Shown in pieces: positions 1 to 8,744 of a stretch of DNA of 64,000 nucleotides. The DNA is taken from NCBI RefSeq assembly GCF_018998565.1, contig NZ_JAHNZO010000014.1, forward strand, positions 117,306 through 181,305. Direction: 5' to 3'. Positions within the stretch are counted from its first letter, which is position 1. The number at the start of each line of letters is the position of its first letter. This DNA is from Paenibacillus oleatilyticus (lineage in GTDB: Bacteria; Bacillota; Bacilli; Paenibacillales; NBRC-103111). A model generated the notes under the pieces. The model ran no database searches. It saw nothing but the letters and a program-made list of their open reading frames with translations, and was not told the origin of the DNA. A program made the translations under genes and the position numbers.

Positions 1-2
1 TT

Positions 3-1922
3 CCTGCTCCGGCAGATGCCCCGCAGTCGGGGAAGATTACCATCTCCGCCGGTACGTTCTTCCTGGTGCTCGGTACGGTATCGGTTTTGCTTGTCGTGCT
101 TGGCTGCGGAATCGTCTACAAGCTGAGGGTCAGCTGGCTTCGCCGCAGGGCGCAGCGGCTGCTGGTGAACGTGATGAGCGCAGCCGAGGAGTTAAGACCT
201 TACGAAGGGAATGCAGAAGGAAGCACCGAGTCCATCGTGAAGCAGGCGGACGAGCGGCTGGCGAACCTGACGGTGGCTGTCAGCCGGCGGTTGACTGTGG
301 TAACGGAGACGAAAATTTTCTTTCTCCGCTTTGTCAAGCTCTCGCGGTTTATCCGTGATTCGAAGGGCGAACTTAAGCGGTTGAGGACGTCCTTCAAGGA
401 GGTTCATGCCGAGGTCCGCCGCGTTCTGGAAGCGGCTCAGGCCCTGTCGCCGCGGCTTCAGCGGCTTGTCGATCAGCGCGCCTCCGTAGAGGCCGAGGCG
501 AAGAGCCGGACGGCGGAGCTTGCGTTTCCGCTGAACCAAACGTACGAAGAGCTGGAGCGGCTCCGGCAGGAGCTGCAGCAAGCGACCGATGCGGCGCGGC
601 CCGACCCGGTCGGAGCGCAGCGGATCGCGTCGCAAGCCGAAGCCCGGCTGCAAAGCATCAGCCGGGACGTGAAGGACATTGGCATCTATTTGAGCGAATA
701 CCGGGCTTTTCCGGGCCGGTTGGACCAAGCTGAGGCCAAAGTGAAGAAGCTTGTGGAAGAGCATCGTCTGAATCTGTTTCATATCGATCCTTACGGGAGC
801 CTTGCCGAGGCCCGCAGGCTGTCGGAGGACATGCTGGAAGAGCTCAAGGCCGGCAACCTTGAACAAGTCAGAACTACTGCTGCGCAAGTCAGCGGCCTTT
901 TAAAGGCTGCGGTTGAGATGACGCAGCGGCATGCGACGTTCCGACGGCAGAACCCGAAAGACATTCAGCAAGTGCAGAAGAAGCTGTGGGACTACCGAAC
1001 AACGGACGCGGCACTCGCTCCGGCGCTTGCGAGAACGCGTCAATGCTATGCTCAAGAGCATTGGCAGGACATGTGGAGTCGTTACGGAACAATCGATCGG
1101 CATGTGAAGCAGATGGAACAGCAGTTGCCCGAGGTGAAACGGCAATCCGACGACGAGCACCAGGATTACGATACCGCCAGAGGCTTCTTGGACGACATGC
1201 TTGCACGGCTTCGCGAGGCCGAGGAGATGCAGCGGAATTGCCGCAGCGCCGTCGAGCAGTTGGACCGGGGCTACGGCAGCCTGAAAAGCAAGCAGGGGCA
1301 GGCGTGGTCAGCGCTTGAAGCGGCAGTGAAGCAGGTGAAGCAAAACAATCTGCGCTTCCTTGTGGCGGACCAGGTCGACATGGTGCTTGCAAGAGCGGAG
1401 TCGTTAAATAACGAGCTGAATCAGCGGCTGTTCGTCCCGCCTTATCGTCTTGGAGCGATTGAGCAGCACGTTGTCCGCTTAACCGATCTCGCCAATGAGT
1501 TTGCCGGAACCGTCAAGCAGAGGCTGGAGCAGAAACGGCAGGCGGAAAGAGCGCTTGGTCAAGCGCAATCGAGCTACCGTTCCACACGCGCCAAGGTAAG
1601 ATCCAGGATCGAGGTTCGAAGGTTCGACGCTCCTCATACATCCGTTATTCAGCGCGTAGAAGGTCTCATTGCCGGAGGCCGCTACATCGAGGCTGTCCAT
1701 GAATGTCATGATATGGATAAAATTATAAACGAGATGAAACGGCTGTATCGGCGGGAAATTGAAGAAGAACAAAGAGCAGCGGCGGCACGCCGGGCAAGCG
1801 CTTCAAGCTCAAGCTCGGGCTTCTTCGGCTCCTCCGGCTCTTCCGGGTCTTTCCGCAGTTCCGGCGGCTCCGATGACGATGACGGCGGAGGGGATAGCGG
1901 AGAAGGAAACGAAGACGAATAG
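3..1922 (+). CDS. C-terminal part of a coiled-coil membrane protein (TPM-domain / EzrA-like)
   Basis: The reading frame is open to the left edge of the window, so the start is missing; the first in-frame GTG (66) lies inside a hydrophobic segment and is unlikely to be the true start. What is visible is one membrane helix (residues coded by about 51-125), then some 550 residues of charged, heptad-rich helix, and a Ser/Gly-rich acidic tail. A membrane anchor followed by long coiled coil resembles EzrA. The Gly/Ser-rich tail is typical of TPM-domain (YgcG-like) proteins, whose extracellular domain would lie upstream of the window. A strong terminator follows at once. The domain assignment is inference; that it is a membrane-anchored coiled-coil protein is seen. 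Confidence 0.7.
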   Translation, partial: PAPADAPQSGKITISAGTFFLVLGTVSVLLVVLGCGIVYKLRVSWLRRRAQRLLVNVMSAAEELRPYEGNAEGSTESIVKQADERLANLTVAVSRRLTVVTETKIFFLRFVKLSRFIRDSKGELKRLRTSFKEVHAEVRRVLEAAQALSPRLQRLVDQRASVEAEAKSRTAELAFPLNQTYEELERLRQELQQATDAARPDPVGAQRIASQAEARLQSISRDVKDIGIYLSEYRAFPGRLDQAEAKVKKLVEEHRLNLFHIDPYGSLAEARRLSEDMLEELKAGNLEQVRTTAAQVSGLLKAAVEMTQRHATFRRQNPKDIQQVQKKLWDYRTTDAALAPALARTRQCYAQEHWQDMWSRYGTIDRHVKQMEQQLPEVKRQSDDEHQDYDTARGFLDDMLARLREAEEMQRNCRSAVEQLDRGYGSLKSKQGQAWSALEAAVKQVKQNNLRFLVADQVDMVLARAESLNNELNQRLFVPPYRLGAIEQHVVRLTDLANEFAGTVKQRLEQKRQAERALGQAQSSYRSTRAKVRSRIEVRRFDAPHTSVIQRVEGLIAGGRYIEAVHECHDMDKIINEMKRLYRREIEEEQRAAAARRASASSSSSGFFGSSGSSGSFRSSGGSDDDDGGGDSGEGNEDE

Positions 1923-1931
1923 ACATCGCAT

Positions 1932-1974
1932 AAAAAAGGCACCGCTCCTGTTTTGGCAGGATGCGGTGCCTTTT
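1932..1974. terminator. Bidirectional terminator
   Basis: A GC-rich stem (GGCACCGC paired with GCGGTGCC) is flanked by A and T runs, so it can end transcription from both sides. It sits between two convergent genes. Confidence 0.85.
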
Positions 1975-2011
1975 GCATAGATGGGTCTTTGTTCTGACAG
2001 GGCTGCCCCCA

Positions 2012-3664
2012 TCAGTAAGTAATCATGACCGTCCGCGTGGCTTCGGCGTAATCTACCTTGGCCCCCAGCACTTCAGCCAGCAGGCGGACCGGGACCATCG
2101 TGTTGTCGCCGACCAGCCGGGCGGGCGTATCGGTTTGCCGCAGGTCGCCGTTCACTTCGTAGGCGTTTTTCGTCGTGTAAAGCGTGACCTTAAGCGTTCC
2201 TTTCGTATACACGGCCGCGCGCTGCTGCTCGTCCCATTCCACGTTCGCTCCGAGCGCCGCGGCCAAGTCGCGGATATACAAGTACGAGGAGCCGTCGACG
2301 ATGACCGGCGTCCGCTGCATCGGGAAGGAGACGCCGTCAACGGAATAGCTGCTGTCATCCAGCCCGAAGCTGGCTTTACGCTGAATCGGCAGCACGGTGA
2401 CCGCTTGCTTGAGGTAATCGGACGCGTTCCGGTGCAGCTTCGTTTTTCCGAGCTGCGGCAGCGGTTCCGTCGTAAAATTCCATTCTTTCGACTCGGTGGT
2501 TGTGGTGCCGTCTTTTTTGGTCACCTGCAGGCTCAGCTTGACGAGATAAGTCTGATCCGCTTGCAGCGGCTTGCGCGGCAGCAGAATGACGGCATTGGCC
2601 AATTTATCGTCGTTTTCGGGCGAATTCGCGAACAAGTCGATCTTCTGCTTGGCATTATCGGTCAGCTCGGCGCTCAGCAGCTTGATTTTGTCTACATTTT
2701 CGCCGAAATATTGGGCCATGATCGGGTAGCCGACAGGGTAATTGCCGCTCGTATGCATACGCAGCGGGTCCGGGGCTTCGTTCCCGTCAAAGGACGTGGG
2801 CACATACCGTTCCCCGTCCGCCGGCGAGACGACGATCGGCGAGTTTTCGCTCGATCCGAAGCCGAATTCGATGATCGTGTAATCGCCTACTTTAGCAATA
2901 CCGACTTCTTTGGCATCCGGATTCAAGAACGGAGAACGGTGGTACGGCGCGTCGAACAGCACGTCGACCGTCTCGCCGATCGATCCTACGTGATACGCGG
3001 CGTCTTCCCCGAGCTTGGCCGAATACCCGTAGTAAGCGGCGCGCTCCAGCGGCGACTGGCCGAAAAATCCGGGTTTGTTCGGGTTCTCGTCGTGCAAACT
3101 CTCCGTACTTTTTTCGCTTTGGGCGATTTTGTTCGCATCCAAATAGTTCGCATGCGCCTTCGCCATAGCGAGAAGCCGGTCGTTCATTTGAAGCTGGGGA
3201 AGCCCGTACAGCACCCGGTAGTCGTTAATGGCGGCGAGTCCGGCCAGATCCTCCGGGGACGGAGCCTCGAAGCGGCTGACCGCGTCTTTCGCAACGGTAA
3301 ACGACCACGATTGCTCGATAGGCTTATAGCCCGGATAGGTGATCGACATTTGCACGGTGTAATTTCCGGGCGCGAGATCTTTGTCGGGCGTATAGGTGAA
3401 CGTCCCTTTGTCATGGTCGTAACTGACAGGCACGCTCCGACCGTTCAGCGTCATGGTGTAAGACGAGGGCGCAAAGGCCAAATCGGTATCGAAATAAAAC
3501 GTAAGATTCGGCTTGGTGACGCCGACGGTTCCTTTGGGAGCCGCCTCGTAGGAATAGGAGGACGCTTGGGCTTGGGGTACGGGAATTGTAAGACCGATAC
3601 ACCAGAGCATCAGCGCCAAGGATAGGAGCATCAGAGATTTGCCCAGGCGGGCGGTTGAATTCAA
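2012..3664 (-). CDS. Secreted CAP-domain (SCP/PR1, YkwD-like) protein with stalk domain
   Basis: A 550-residue exported protein. It starts at TTG, with AAGGAGGT a few bases upstream. Residues 1-35 form a signal peptide ending near AQA. An Ig-like segment follows (about 45-125), then a CAP domain (about 140-280) with the family's spaced residues (RVLYGLP..L, LHDENP, SPLERA, GEDAAYH, APYHRSPFL). A second beta-rich region comes next, and the C-terminus is a copper-amine-oxidase N-terminal-like stalk domain (about 455-550, ending VPVRLLAEVLGAKVDY). Such proteins act at the cell surface; bacterial CAP proteins have no agreed activity. The gene stands alone and converges on the upstream membrane-protein gene. 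Confidence 0.88.
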   Translation of the reverse strand: MNSTARLGKSLMLLSLALMLWCIGLTIPVPQAQASSYSYEAAPKGTVGVTKPNLTFYFDTDLAFAPSSYTMTLNGRSVPVSYDHDKGTFTYTPDKDLAPGNYTVQMSITYPGYKPIEQSWSFTVAKDAVSRFEAPSPEDLAGLAAINDYRVLYGLPQLQMNDRLLAMAKAHANYLDANKIAQSEKSTESLHDENPNKPGFFGQSPLERAAYYGYSAKLGEDAAYHVGSIGETVDVLFDAPYHRSPFLNPDAKEVGIAKVGDYTIIEFGFGSSENSPIVVSPADGERYVPTSFDGNEAPDPLRMHTSGNYPVGYPIMAQYFGENVDKIKLLSAELTDNAKQKIDLFANSPENDDKLANAVILLPRKPLQADQTYLVKLSLQVTKKDGTTTTESKEWNFTTEPLPQLGKTKLHRNASDYLKQAVTVLPIQRKASFGLDDSSYSVDGVSFPMQRTPVIVDGSSYLYIRDLAAALGANVEWDEQQRAAVYTKGTLKVTLYTTKNAYEVNGDLRQTDTPARLVGDNTMVPVRLLAEVLGAKVDYAEATRTVMITY

Positions 3665-3813
3665 GGGAAATACCTCCTTACTAAATGTATGTTAGGGGTG
3701 TGGACTTCCTCTCTTACAACTATTCGGCATTGGCGGGGGAAACCCTTTTTCGAAAAAATTTCCAGACCATGGCGGGCGCGAAGAGCAGGGAGGAAGAAGT
3801 TGCGGAAAATTTA

Positions 3814-3857
3814 TGATAATGATAATCATTGTCACTGAAAGAGTGATTTGCTATAAT
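3814..3857 (+). promoter_or_regulatory. SigA promoter overlapped by a Fur box
   Basis: TGATAATGATAATCATTGTCA (3814-3834) contains 18 of the 19 bases of the classical Fur consensus. The promoter is TTGTCA (3829-3834), a 17-base spacer and TATAAT (3852-3857), so the Fur box covers the -35. Iron-replete repression of the downstream siderophore uptake genes follows from established Fur biology. Confidence 0.9.
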
Positions 3858-3902
3858 GAGTGCCGACCGGAAGATTATACCTACGTAAAGGGGATACATA
3901 AC

Positions 3903-4928
3903 GTGAAACTTCTTAAGTCACTTTTTCTGCTGGCTGTTATTGTTTTGATCAGCGCCTTGCTGTTTGGCTGCGCCAAAGAAGGAACGCCGGATAAGCCAGC
4001 CGAAGCAAAACCCGCTTCAACGGATACAAAAACCGCATCGGCCGAGACGAAAAGCGCAGGCTCCGCTGCCGCTCTAACTATCAAGCATGAACTTGGCGAA
4101 ACGCCGGTTCCCGGCTCCCCACAGAAGATTGTCGTGCTGGAGCTGGGCTTCATCGACGCGCTGCTGGATGTCGGTGTGAAGCCGGCCGGCGTCGCCGACG
4201 ACAATAAACCGAACCTGATTGCGGCCGAGGTGCTGAAAAAAATCGAGGGCTACACCCCGGTAGGCACCCGCACGCAGCCCAGCCTGGAGAAGATCAAAAT
4301 GCTTCAGCCCGATCTGATTGTCGCAGACACGGACCGGCATAAAAACGTATATGCGGAATTGTCCAAAATCGCGCCGACGATCGCCTTGAAAAACTTGAAC
4401 GCGGATTATGACGATACGCTGAAGACGGCGCTTACGGTCGCCGAGGCGGTCGGGAAACGCAGCGAGATGGAGAAGGTGATCGAAGCCCACAAGACCAAGC
4501 TCAAAGCGCTGCAGGCCAAAGCGCCGCAAGGGAAGCCGAGCGTGCTGCTCATCGGCAATACGAACAACGAAATCGCCGTACGCAGTCCGGAATTTTTCAC
4601 CTCGCAGCTGCTGACGCAATTCGGGTATACGTATGCTTTGAAGGATGCTTCGAAATACGCGTCTACCTCGACGAACGCCAATCTGACATTGGAGCAGCTT
4701 CTTGAGATCGATCCCGATACGATCGTGCTGATGTCCGCCGAGAGCGACAAGCGTGACAAAGAGGGCGGCCGGCCTATCGAGAAAGACCCGCTGTGGAAAG
4801 ACCTCAAGGCGGTGAAGAACAAGCAGGTATACGAGGTGGACCGGTACGCCTGGTCGCTCCGCCGCAGTGTGCAGGGGGCGAATGTGATGATCGACCAGGC
4901 GGATAAGCTGCTATTCGCAGCCAAATGA
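3903..4928 (+). CDS. Iron-siderophore ABC transporter substrate-binding lipoprotein
   Basis: Binds ferric siderophore outside the cell and hands it to the FecCD-type permease encoded next. The GTG at 3903 is chosen over an in-frame ATG at 3813 because AAAGGGGA precedes it and because 3813 lies inside the Fur box. The 341-residue product starts with a lipoprotein signal ending LLFGC (lipidated Cys23), then a Ser/Thr/Ala/Lys-rich linker and a periplasmic-binding fold (PQKIVVLELGFIDALLDVGVK, LQPDLIVAD, IDPDTIVLMSAE) of the FecB/FhuD class. The gene follows a Fur-controlled promoter and heads the uptake cluster. The siderophore type cannot be told from sequence. Confidence 0.93.
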   Translation: MKLLKSLFLLAVIVLISALLFGCAKEGTPDKPAEAKPASTDTKTASAETKSAGSAAALTIKHELGETPVPGSPQKIVVLELGFIDALLDVGVKPAGVADDNKPNLIAAEVLKKIEGYTPVGTRTQPSLEKIKMLQPDLIVADTDRHKNVYAELSKIAPTIALKNLNADYDDTLKTALTVAEAVGKRSEMEKVIEAHKTKLKALQAKAPQGKPSVLLIGNTNNEIAVRSPEFFTSQLLTQFGYTYALKDASKYASTSTNANLTLEQLLEIDPDTIVLMSAESDKRDKEGGRPIEKDPLWKDLKAVKNKQVYEVDRYAWSLRRSVQGANVMIDQADKLLFAAK

Positions 4929-4989
4929 TCTCGGCCTCAACGCTCGGGAACGAGTTCGTTAGATTCGATAGCGAAGGGGTCGGGTACTA

Positions 4990-6039
4990 GTGGATTATTC
5001 CATACAGCCGCTCACGGAAACAAGAGCGGTCCGCAGACGAGCCGCTCGGATCGCTCTGGTGGCAGCGGCCGGTTTCGTGCTGCTGACGGCCGCGCTCTTG
5101 CTGTCCGTCGCCGTAGGCTCGACGTCGATGTCGATATCGTCCGTTTTGGCCGCGCTGCTTCACGAGGACGGGTCGCGGACGCACGGCATTATCCGGAATA
5201 TCCGGATTCCGCGTACGGTTGTCACGGCGCTTGTCGGGGCGAATCTGGCTGTCGCGGGCGCATTGATGCAGGCCGTGACACGCAATCCGCTTGCTTCCCC
5301 GGGCGTCTTCGGGATCAACGCCGGGGCGTCGGTGGCGGTCGTTTTTGTGACCGTCACGTATCCGTTTGTGACGGGCGGATATACGGTGGCTGCCGCTTTT
5401 GCAGGGGGAGCCGCAGCGGCGGTCGTCGTCTTCACGATGGCTTCCGCCTTTAAAGGAGCTCATATGGAGGTCAACCTGGCGCTGACGGGAGTGGCCATCC
5501 AAGCGATCCTGTCGGCGGCGACGCAGGCGCTGCTTATTTTAAATGAAACGAAAACCGATAGCGTGCTGTTCTGGCTCGCGGGATCGGTATCAGGGAGAAA
5601 ATGGGAGCACGTCCAAACACTCCTCTGGTGGGGCATTCCCGCGCTTGCCGTCGCCTTCGCGCTCGGGCGCTCGGCCTCCATCCTCAGCTTAGGTGAAGAT
5701 ATGGCCCGGGGACTGGGCCAGCGCGTATGGAAGACCCGGAGCCTGATTACGCTCGTTGTGATCTTGCTGGCGGGGGTGTCCGTAGCCGTCGCCGGTCCGA
5801 TCGGCTTTGTCGGGCTGATGGTGCCACATATCGTGCGTTACTTGACCGGCGCGGACTATCGGGCGGTGATCCCGCTGTCCGCCTTGCTCGGGGCGGTGCT
5901 GCTGCTGCTCGCAGACCTCGCCTCCCGCTTCGTGCTGTTTCCGTATGAGACGCCGGTGGGCGTCGTCACGGCGCTGATCGGCACGCCGTACTTTATTTAT
6001 TTGGCCCGCCGCAGGCGCAAGGAGGGGAACGGCGAATGA
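4990..6039 (+). CDS. FecCD-family iron-siderophore ABC permease
   Basis: Membrane subunit of the siderophore importer; 349 residues with about nine to ten hydrophobic helices. Family signatures include MQAVTRNPLASPGVFGINAGA, the coupling-helix region with LGEDMARGLG, and GPIGFVGLMVPHIVR. It starts at GTG with AAGGGG about ten bases upstream, 61 bases after the lipoprotein gene, and overlaps the next permease by four bases (ATGA), so the two are translationally coupled and probably form a heterodimer. No ATP-binding subunit is encoded nearby; a FecE/FhuC-type ATPase from elsewhere in the genome is presumably shared. Confidence 0.93.
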   Translation: MDYSIQPLTETRAVRRRAARIALVAAAGFVLLTAALLLSVAVGSTSMSISSVLAALLHEDGSRTHGIIRNIRIPRTVVTALVGANLAVAGALMQAVTRNPLASPGVFGINAGASVAVVFVTVTYPFVTGGYTVAAAFAGGAAAAVVVFTMASAFKGAHMEVNLALTGVAIQAILSAATQALLILNETKTDSVLFWLAGSVSGRKWEHVQTLLWWGIPALAVAFALGRSASILSLGEDMARGLGQRVWKTRSLITLVVILLAGVSVAVAGPIGFVGLMVPHIVRYLTGADYRAVIPLSALLGAVLLLLADLASRFVLFPYETPVGVVTALIGTPYFIYLARRRRKEGNGE

Positions 6040-7049
6040 ACCGACAGCATGTTCCGGTTGCGGCAGGCAAACGGCGTAATGCCGGCGTTCTCGGTCTGCT
6101 GGCGCTCGCGACTCTGCTTCTTGCCATAGCCAATATCGGCATCGGGGATGCGAAGCTCGGGATCGGGCCGATCCTGGCGTCGCTCGTCGGCCAAGGCGAC
6201 CCGAACACGGCTGCGATTATTTTAGACTACCGGCTGCCCCGCATCGCGCTGGCGCTGCTGGCCGGTGCCGGTCTGTCCGTCGCGGGCGTCATCGCCCAAG
6301 GCGTCATGCGCAATCCGCTCGCCGCTCCCGATACGCTCGGCATTACGGGAGGCGCGGGGCTGGCTGCGGTCGTCGTGACGCTGCTGCTTCCGCTGTCTGC
6401 GCCCTCGGCGCTCATGGCAGCGGCCTTCGGCGGGGGTATCGCTGCCGCATTTGCCGTGTATTTGCTTGCTTATCGCAGAGGCGTCGCTCCCGTCCGGCTG
6501 GCGCTCGTGGGAGTGGCCGTCAGCGCATTTTGCTCCTCGGGCATTCACCTGCTGGTGTCGCGGGCCACTCCCAACGTGAACACGGCGCTCATCTGGCTCA
6601 GCGGAAGCTTGTGGGGCAGGTCATGGGACCAGGTGCTGCAAGTGCTGCCTTGGATGCTGCTCCTTATTCCGCTTGCCTGGCTGCTGGCCGTTCATTTGGA
6701 CGTGATCCGTCTCGGCGACCCGGTCGCCCTTGGACTCGGCGTCAAAGTCGAGCTTCTGCGGGCGTCTCTGCTGGCGATGGCCGTCGCGCTGACCGGTTCG
6801 GCCGTAGCCGTGGTGGGCACGATCGGGTTCGTCGGGCTGATCGTGCCGCATGCCGCCAGGCAGCTTGTCGGGGGGCGTCATCGCATCTTGATCCCCACGG
6901 CGGCGCTCCTTGGCGGGCTGCTCGTTCTCGTCGCGGATACGCTCGGCCGGGGACTTTTGCCGCCGGTGGAAATTCCCGCCGGACTGGTCGTTTCGGCCGT
7001 CGGCGGCCCTTATTTTTTGTATCTGCTTTGGCGTCAGTCGAAACGATGA
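6036..7049 (+). CDS. FecCD-family iron-siderophore ABC permease (second subunit)
   Basis: Second membrane subunit of the importer; 337 residues, same family as its upstream neighbour and overlapping it by four bases. Signatures include AQGVMRNPLAAPDTLGITGGA near residue 90, LGVKVELLRA, and GTIGFVGLIVPHAARQ, followed by the short C-terminal segment GLVVSAVGGPYFLYLL. Two non-identical FecCD subunits are usual for Bacillus-type siderophore importers such as FeuBC and FhuBG. Confidence 0.93.
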   Translation: MNRQHVPVAAGKRRNAGVLGLLALATLLLAIANIGIGDAKLGIGPILASLVGQGDPNTAAIILDYRLPRIALALLAGAGLSVAGVIAQGVMRNPLAAPDTLGITGGAGLAAVVVTLLLPLSAPSALMAAAFGGGIAAAFAVYLLAYRRGVAPVRLALVGVAVSAFCSSGIHLLVSRATPNVNTALIWLSGSLWGRSWDQVLQVLPWMLLLIPLAWLLAVHLDVIRLGDPVALGLGVKVELLRASLLAMAVALTGSAVAVVGTIGFVGLIVPHAARQLVGGRHRILIPTAALLGGLLVLVADTLGRGLLPPVEIPAGLVVSAVGGPYFLYLLWRQSKR

Positions 7050-7086
7050 GATCTATTCTACTTTATGAGGGGAAGGAAAGCTTCAG

Positions 7087-7653
7087 ATGAAAATTGCCTT
7101 GGTTATTTTTGATCGGTTTACCGATCTGGATTTATTTCTGCCATGGGATTTGTTGAATCGTGTCCGTTCCGTCGCAGGCGTGGAGGATTGGCAGGTAAAG
7201 ATCGTAGGGACCAAGGAGACGCACGTGTCCGATGCCGGGCTGCCGATCCAGACGATGGGGACGATCGACGAACTGCAAGAGATGGACGCGGTCCTCTTTA
7301 CAAGCGGGGTACTGGTCCCGGAGCTGATTCAAGACACAGAGTATATGGCCCGCCTCAAGCTGGCTCCGGACAGGCAGTGGATCGGTTCGATGTGCTCGGG
7401 GGCGCTCATTTTGGCGACGCTCGGGCTACTGGACGGCAAGGAGGCGACGACGTATCCAACCCGCAGGAAGATGCTGGAGAAGATGAACGTGAAGGTGGTC
7501 GCCCAAGATTTCGTCAGCGACGGAAGAATCGCGACCGCTGCCGGCTGTCTGGCCGCCCAACAGTTGGCGGAATGGGTCATCGCGTCCGCGATCAGCCCGA
7601 AGGTCGCCGCACAAGTATTGAGAACGATTCAGCCTGTAGGTAAAGGACTGTAG
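7087..7653 (+). CDS. DJ-1/PfpI family protein
   Basis: A 188-residue class I glutamine-amidotransferase-like protein. The nucleophile-elbow region reads IGSMCSGALILATLG, giving a likely reactive Cys103; the N-terminus is KIALVIFDRFTDLDLF, as in the ThiJ/PfpI and cyclohexyl-isocyanide-hydratase-like branch. It lies 37 bases after the permease gene behind GAGGGGAAGG and may be the last gene of the iron operon. Its substrate is unknown; DJ-1 relatives include chaperones, glyoxalases, hydratases and AraC-fused sensors. Confidence 0.85.
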   Translation: MKIALVIFDRFTDLDLFLPWDLLNRVRSVAGVEDWQVKIVGTKETHVSDAGLPIQTMGTIDELQEMDAVLFTSGVLVPELIQDTEYMARLKLAPDRQWIGSMCSGALILATLGLLDGKEATTYPTRRKMLEKMNVKVVAQDFVSDGRIATAAGCLAAQQLAEWVIASAISPKVAAQVLRTIQPVGKGL

Positions 7654-7656
7654 CAT

Positions 7657-7697
7657 AAAAACAACCCGCGTGGAGCGTAACTCCTCGCGGGTTGTTG
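7657..7697. terminator. Bidirectional terminator
   Basis: AACAACCCGCG pairs with CGCGGGTTGTT across a short loop, between two convergent genes. Confidence 0.85.
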
Positions 7698-7700
7698 TCG

Positions 7701-8546
7701 TTATTGCGGAAGCTGAACCTTCATCTCCAGCTCTTTCAGGAACGTCACAGGCGTCATGCGCTTGGTCAGCACCTCAAGCTGGGCTGTCGGGTCTACGGCC
7801 GGAAATTCCAGCTCGTATTGGTAGACGCCATCCTCTACGCCAACCAATTCCGTGCGGGTATAGTCAAGCCGCTTCCCGTTTTGTACCAGCCAAGTGCCCG
7901 TCTTATGAACGGATGCCGTTTCTCCGGCGATCGCCAGTTTCAGAATAGTTTTATCCTTGCTGAAGTCCACGCCGGTTACCGACATGCTGCCGATTTTGCC
8001 TTGATCGAGCGTCAGCGGATATTGACCGGTCAATGGCGCGGTCACATTCGCTTTATCCGAGAACATCGTGCTTGTATCGTCGTACCAGCCTCCTACATAC
8101 GGCCTGATGGTCAGTTCCTTAGGCTTGCCCTGCAAAGGCTCCACATTTTCGGTATAGTGAGGCACGAAAGAGCCGTCCGGCTGCTCTTGGAATTGCTCTT
8201 TAGCCTTTTGGTATTCGTAAATCCATCCGTTGTCGTCCGTGACCAAATAACTCATTTTCATGAGCTGTTCATCGACTTCTTTCGCAATCCCATTCGGGAC
8301 GTGGCGGGCCAAGACAAATTCGGTCGTCTCCGGAGAGGCCGACAGCGACTTCAACGTGAACGTGACCCCGCCGTACTGCTTTTGGATGTCCGGGTTCAGC
8401 TTGAAGGTTTCTGCGTCTTGAGTGGCAACCGGCACTGCGGCGGTTTGGTTTGCGGAAACGGCGGTTGCATCAGCCCGAACGGCCAGCGGTGCGAGTCCTC
8501 CTAATAATACGGCTGCGCTTAATACGGCAATGGTTGTTTTTTTCAT
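7701..8546 (-). CDS. Secreted protein of unknown function, ECF-sigma regulon member
   Basis: A 281-residue exported protein with a clear signal peptide (MKKTTIAVLSAAVLLGG..., cleavage near VRA). The rest is beta-rich without cysteines. Its segments (KLNPDIQKQYGGVTFTLKSLS, FLVARHVPNG-like and DFSKDKTILKLAIAGET) recall the DUF5643/DUF4179 extracellular domains of sigma-factor partner proteins, but there is no N-terminal cytosolic part or internal membrane helix. An AGGAGG site precedes the ATG. Its promoter (8583-8612) matches those of the sigma factor and deacetylases 4-6 kb away, so it probably belongs to their regulon. The function is not known. Confidence 0.75.
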   Translation of the reverse strand: MKKTTIAVLSAAVLLGGLAPLAVRADATAVSANQTAAVPVATQDAETFKLNPDIQKQYGGVTFTLKSLSASPETTEFVLARHVPNGIAKEVDEQLMKMSYLVTDDNGWIYEYQKAKEQFQEQPDGSFVPHYTENVEPLQGKPKELTIRPYVGGWYDDTSTMFSDKANVTAPLTGQYPLTLDQGKIGSMSVTGVDFSKDKTILKLAIAGETASVHKTGTWLVQNGKRLDYTRTELVGVEDGVYQYELEFPAVDPTAQLEVLTKRMTPVTFLKELEMKVQLPQ

Positions 8547-8582
8547 TGTGGTTTGCTCCTCCTCTTTTTGGGTCGTACACCT

Positions 8583-8612
8583 TATAGGCGAACGAACCGG
8601 CGGCTCGGTTCA
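8583..8612 (-). promoter_or_regulatory. ECF-type promoter, copy 1
   Basis: On the minus strand: TGAACC, 16 bases, CGCCTATA, 37 bases before the start of the secreted protein. It matches the elements at 12536-12565 and 13500-13529 in both boxes and in spacing. Confidence 0.75.
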
Positions 8613-8744
8613 TGGGTGAACCGAATTCGATTTTGTTTCGCCTTAAGATAAGGAGGTGTTTTCGTCCGGCCCAAGCGGCGATGATTCGGGGCGAAAAATC
8701 AGCACCGCCGCAATCCCTTATATGGAAAGATGGAGGATATGATG

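Noticed and set aside
1961..3625. Long plus-strand open frame opposite the CAP-domain gene
   Set aside because: Antisense shadow of a GC-rich gene; the minus frame has the signal peptide, domains and ribosome site.
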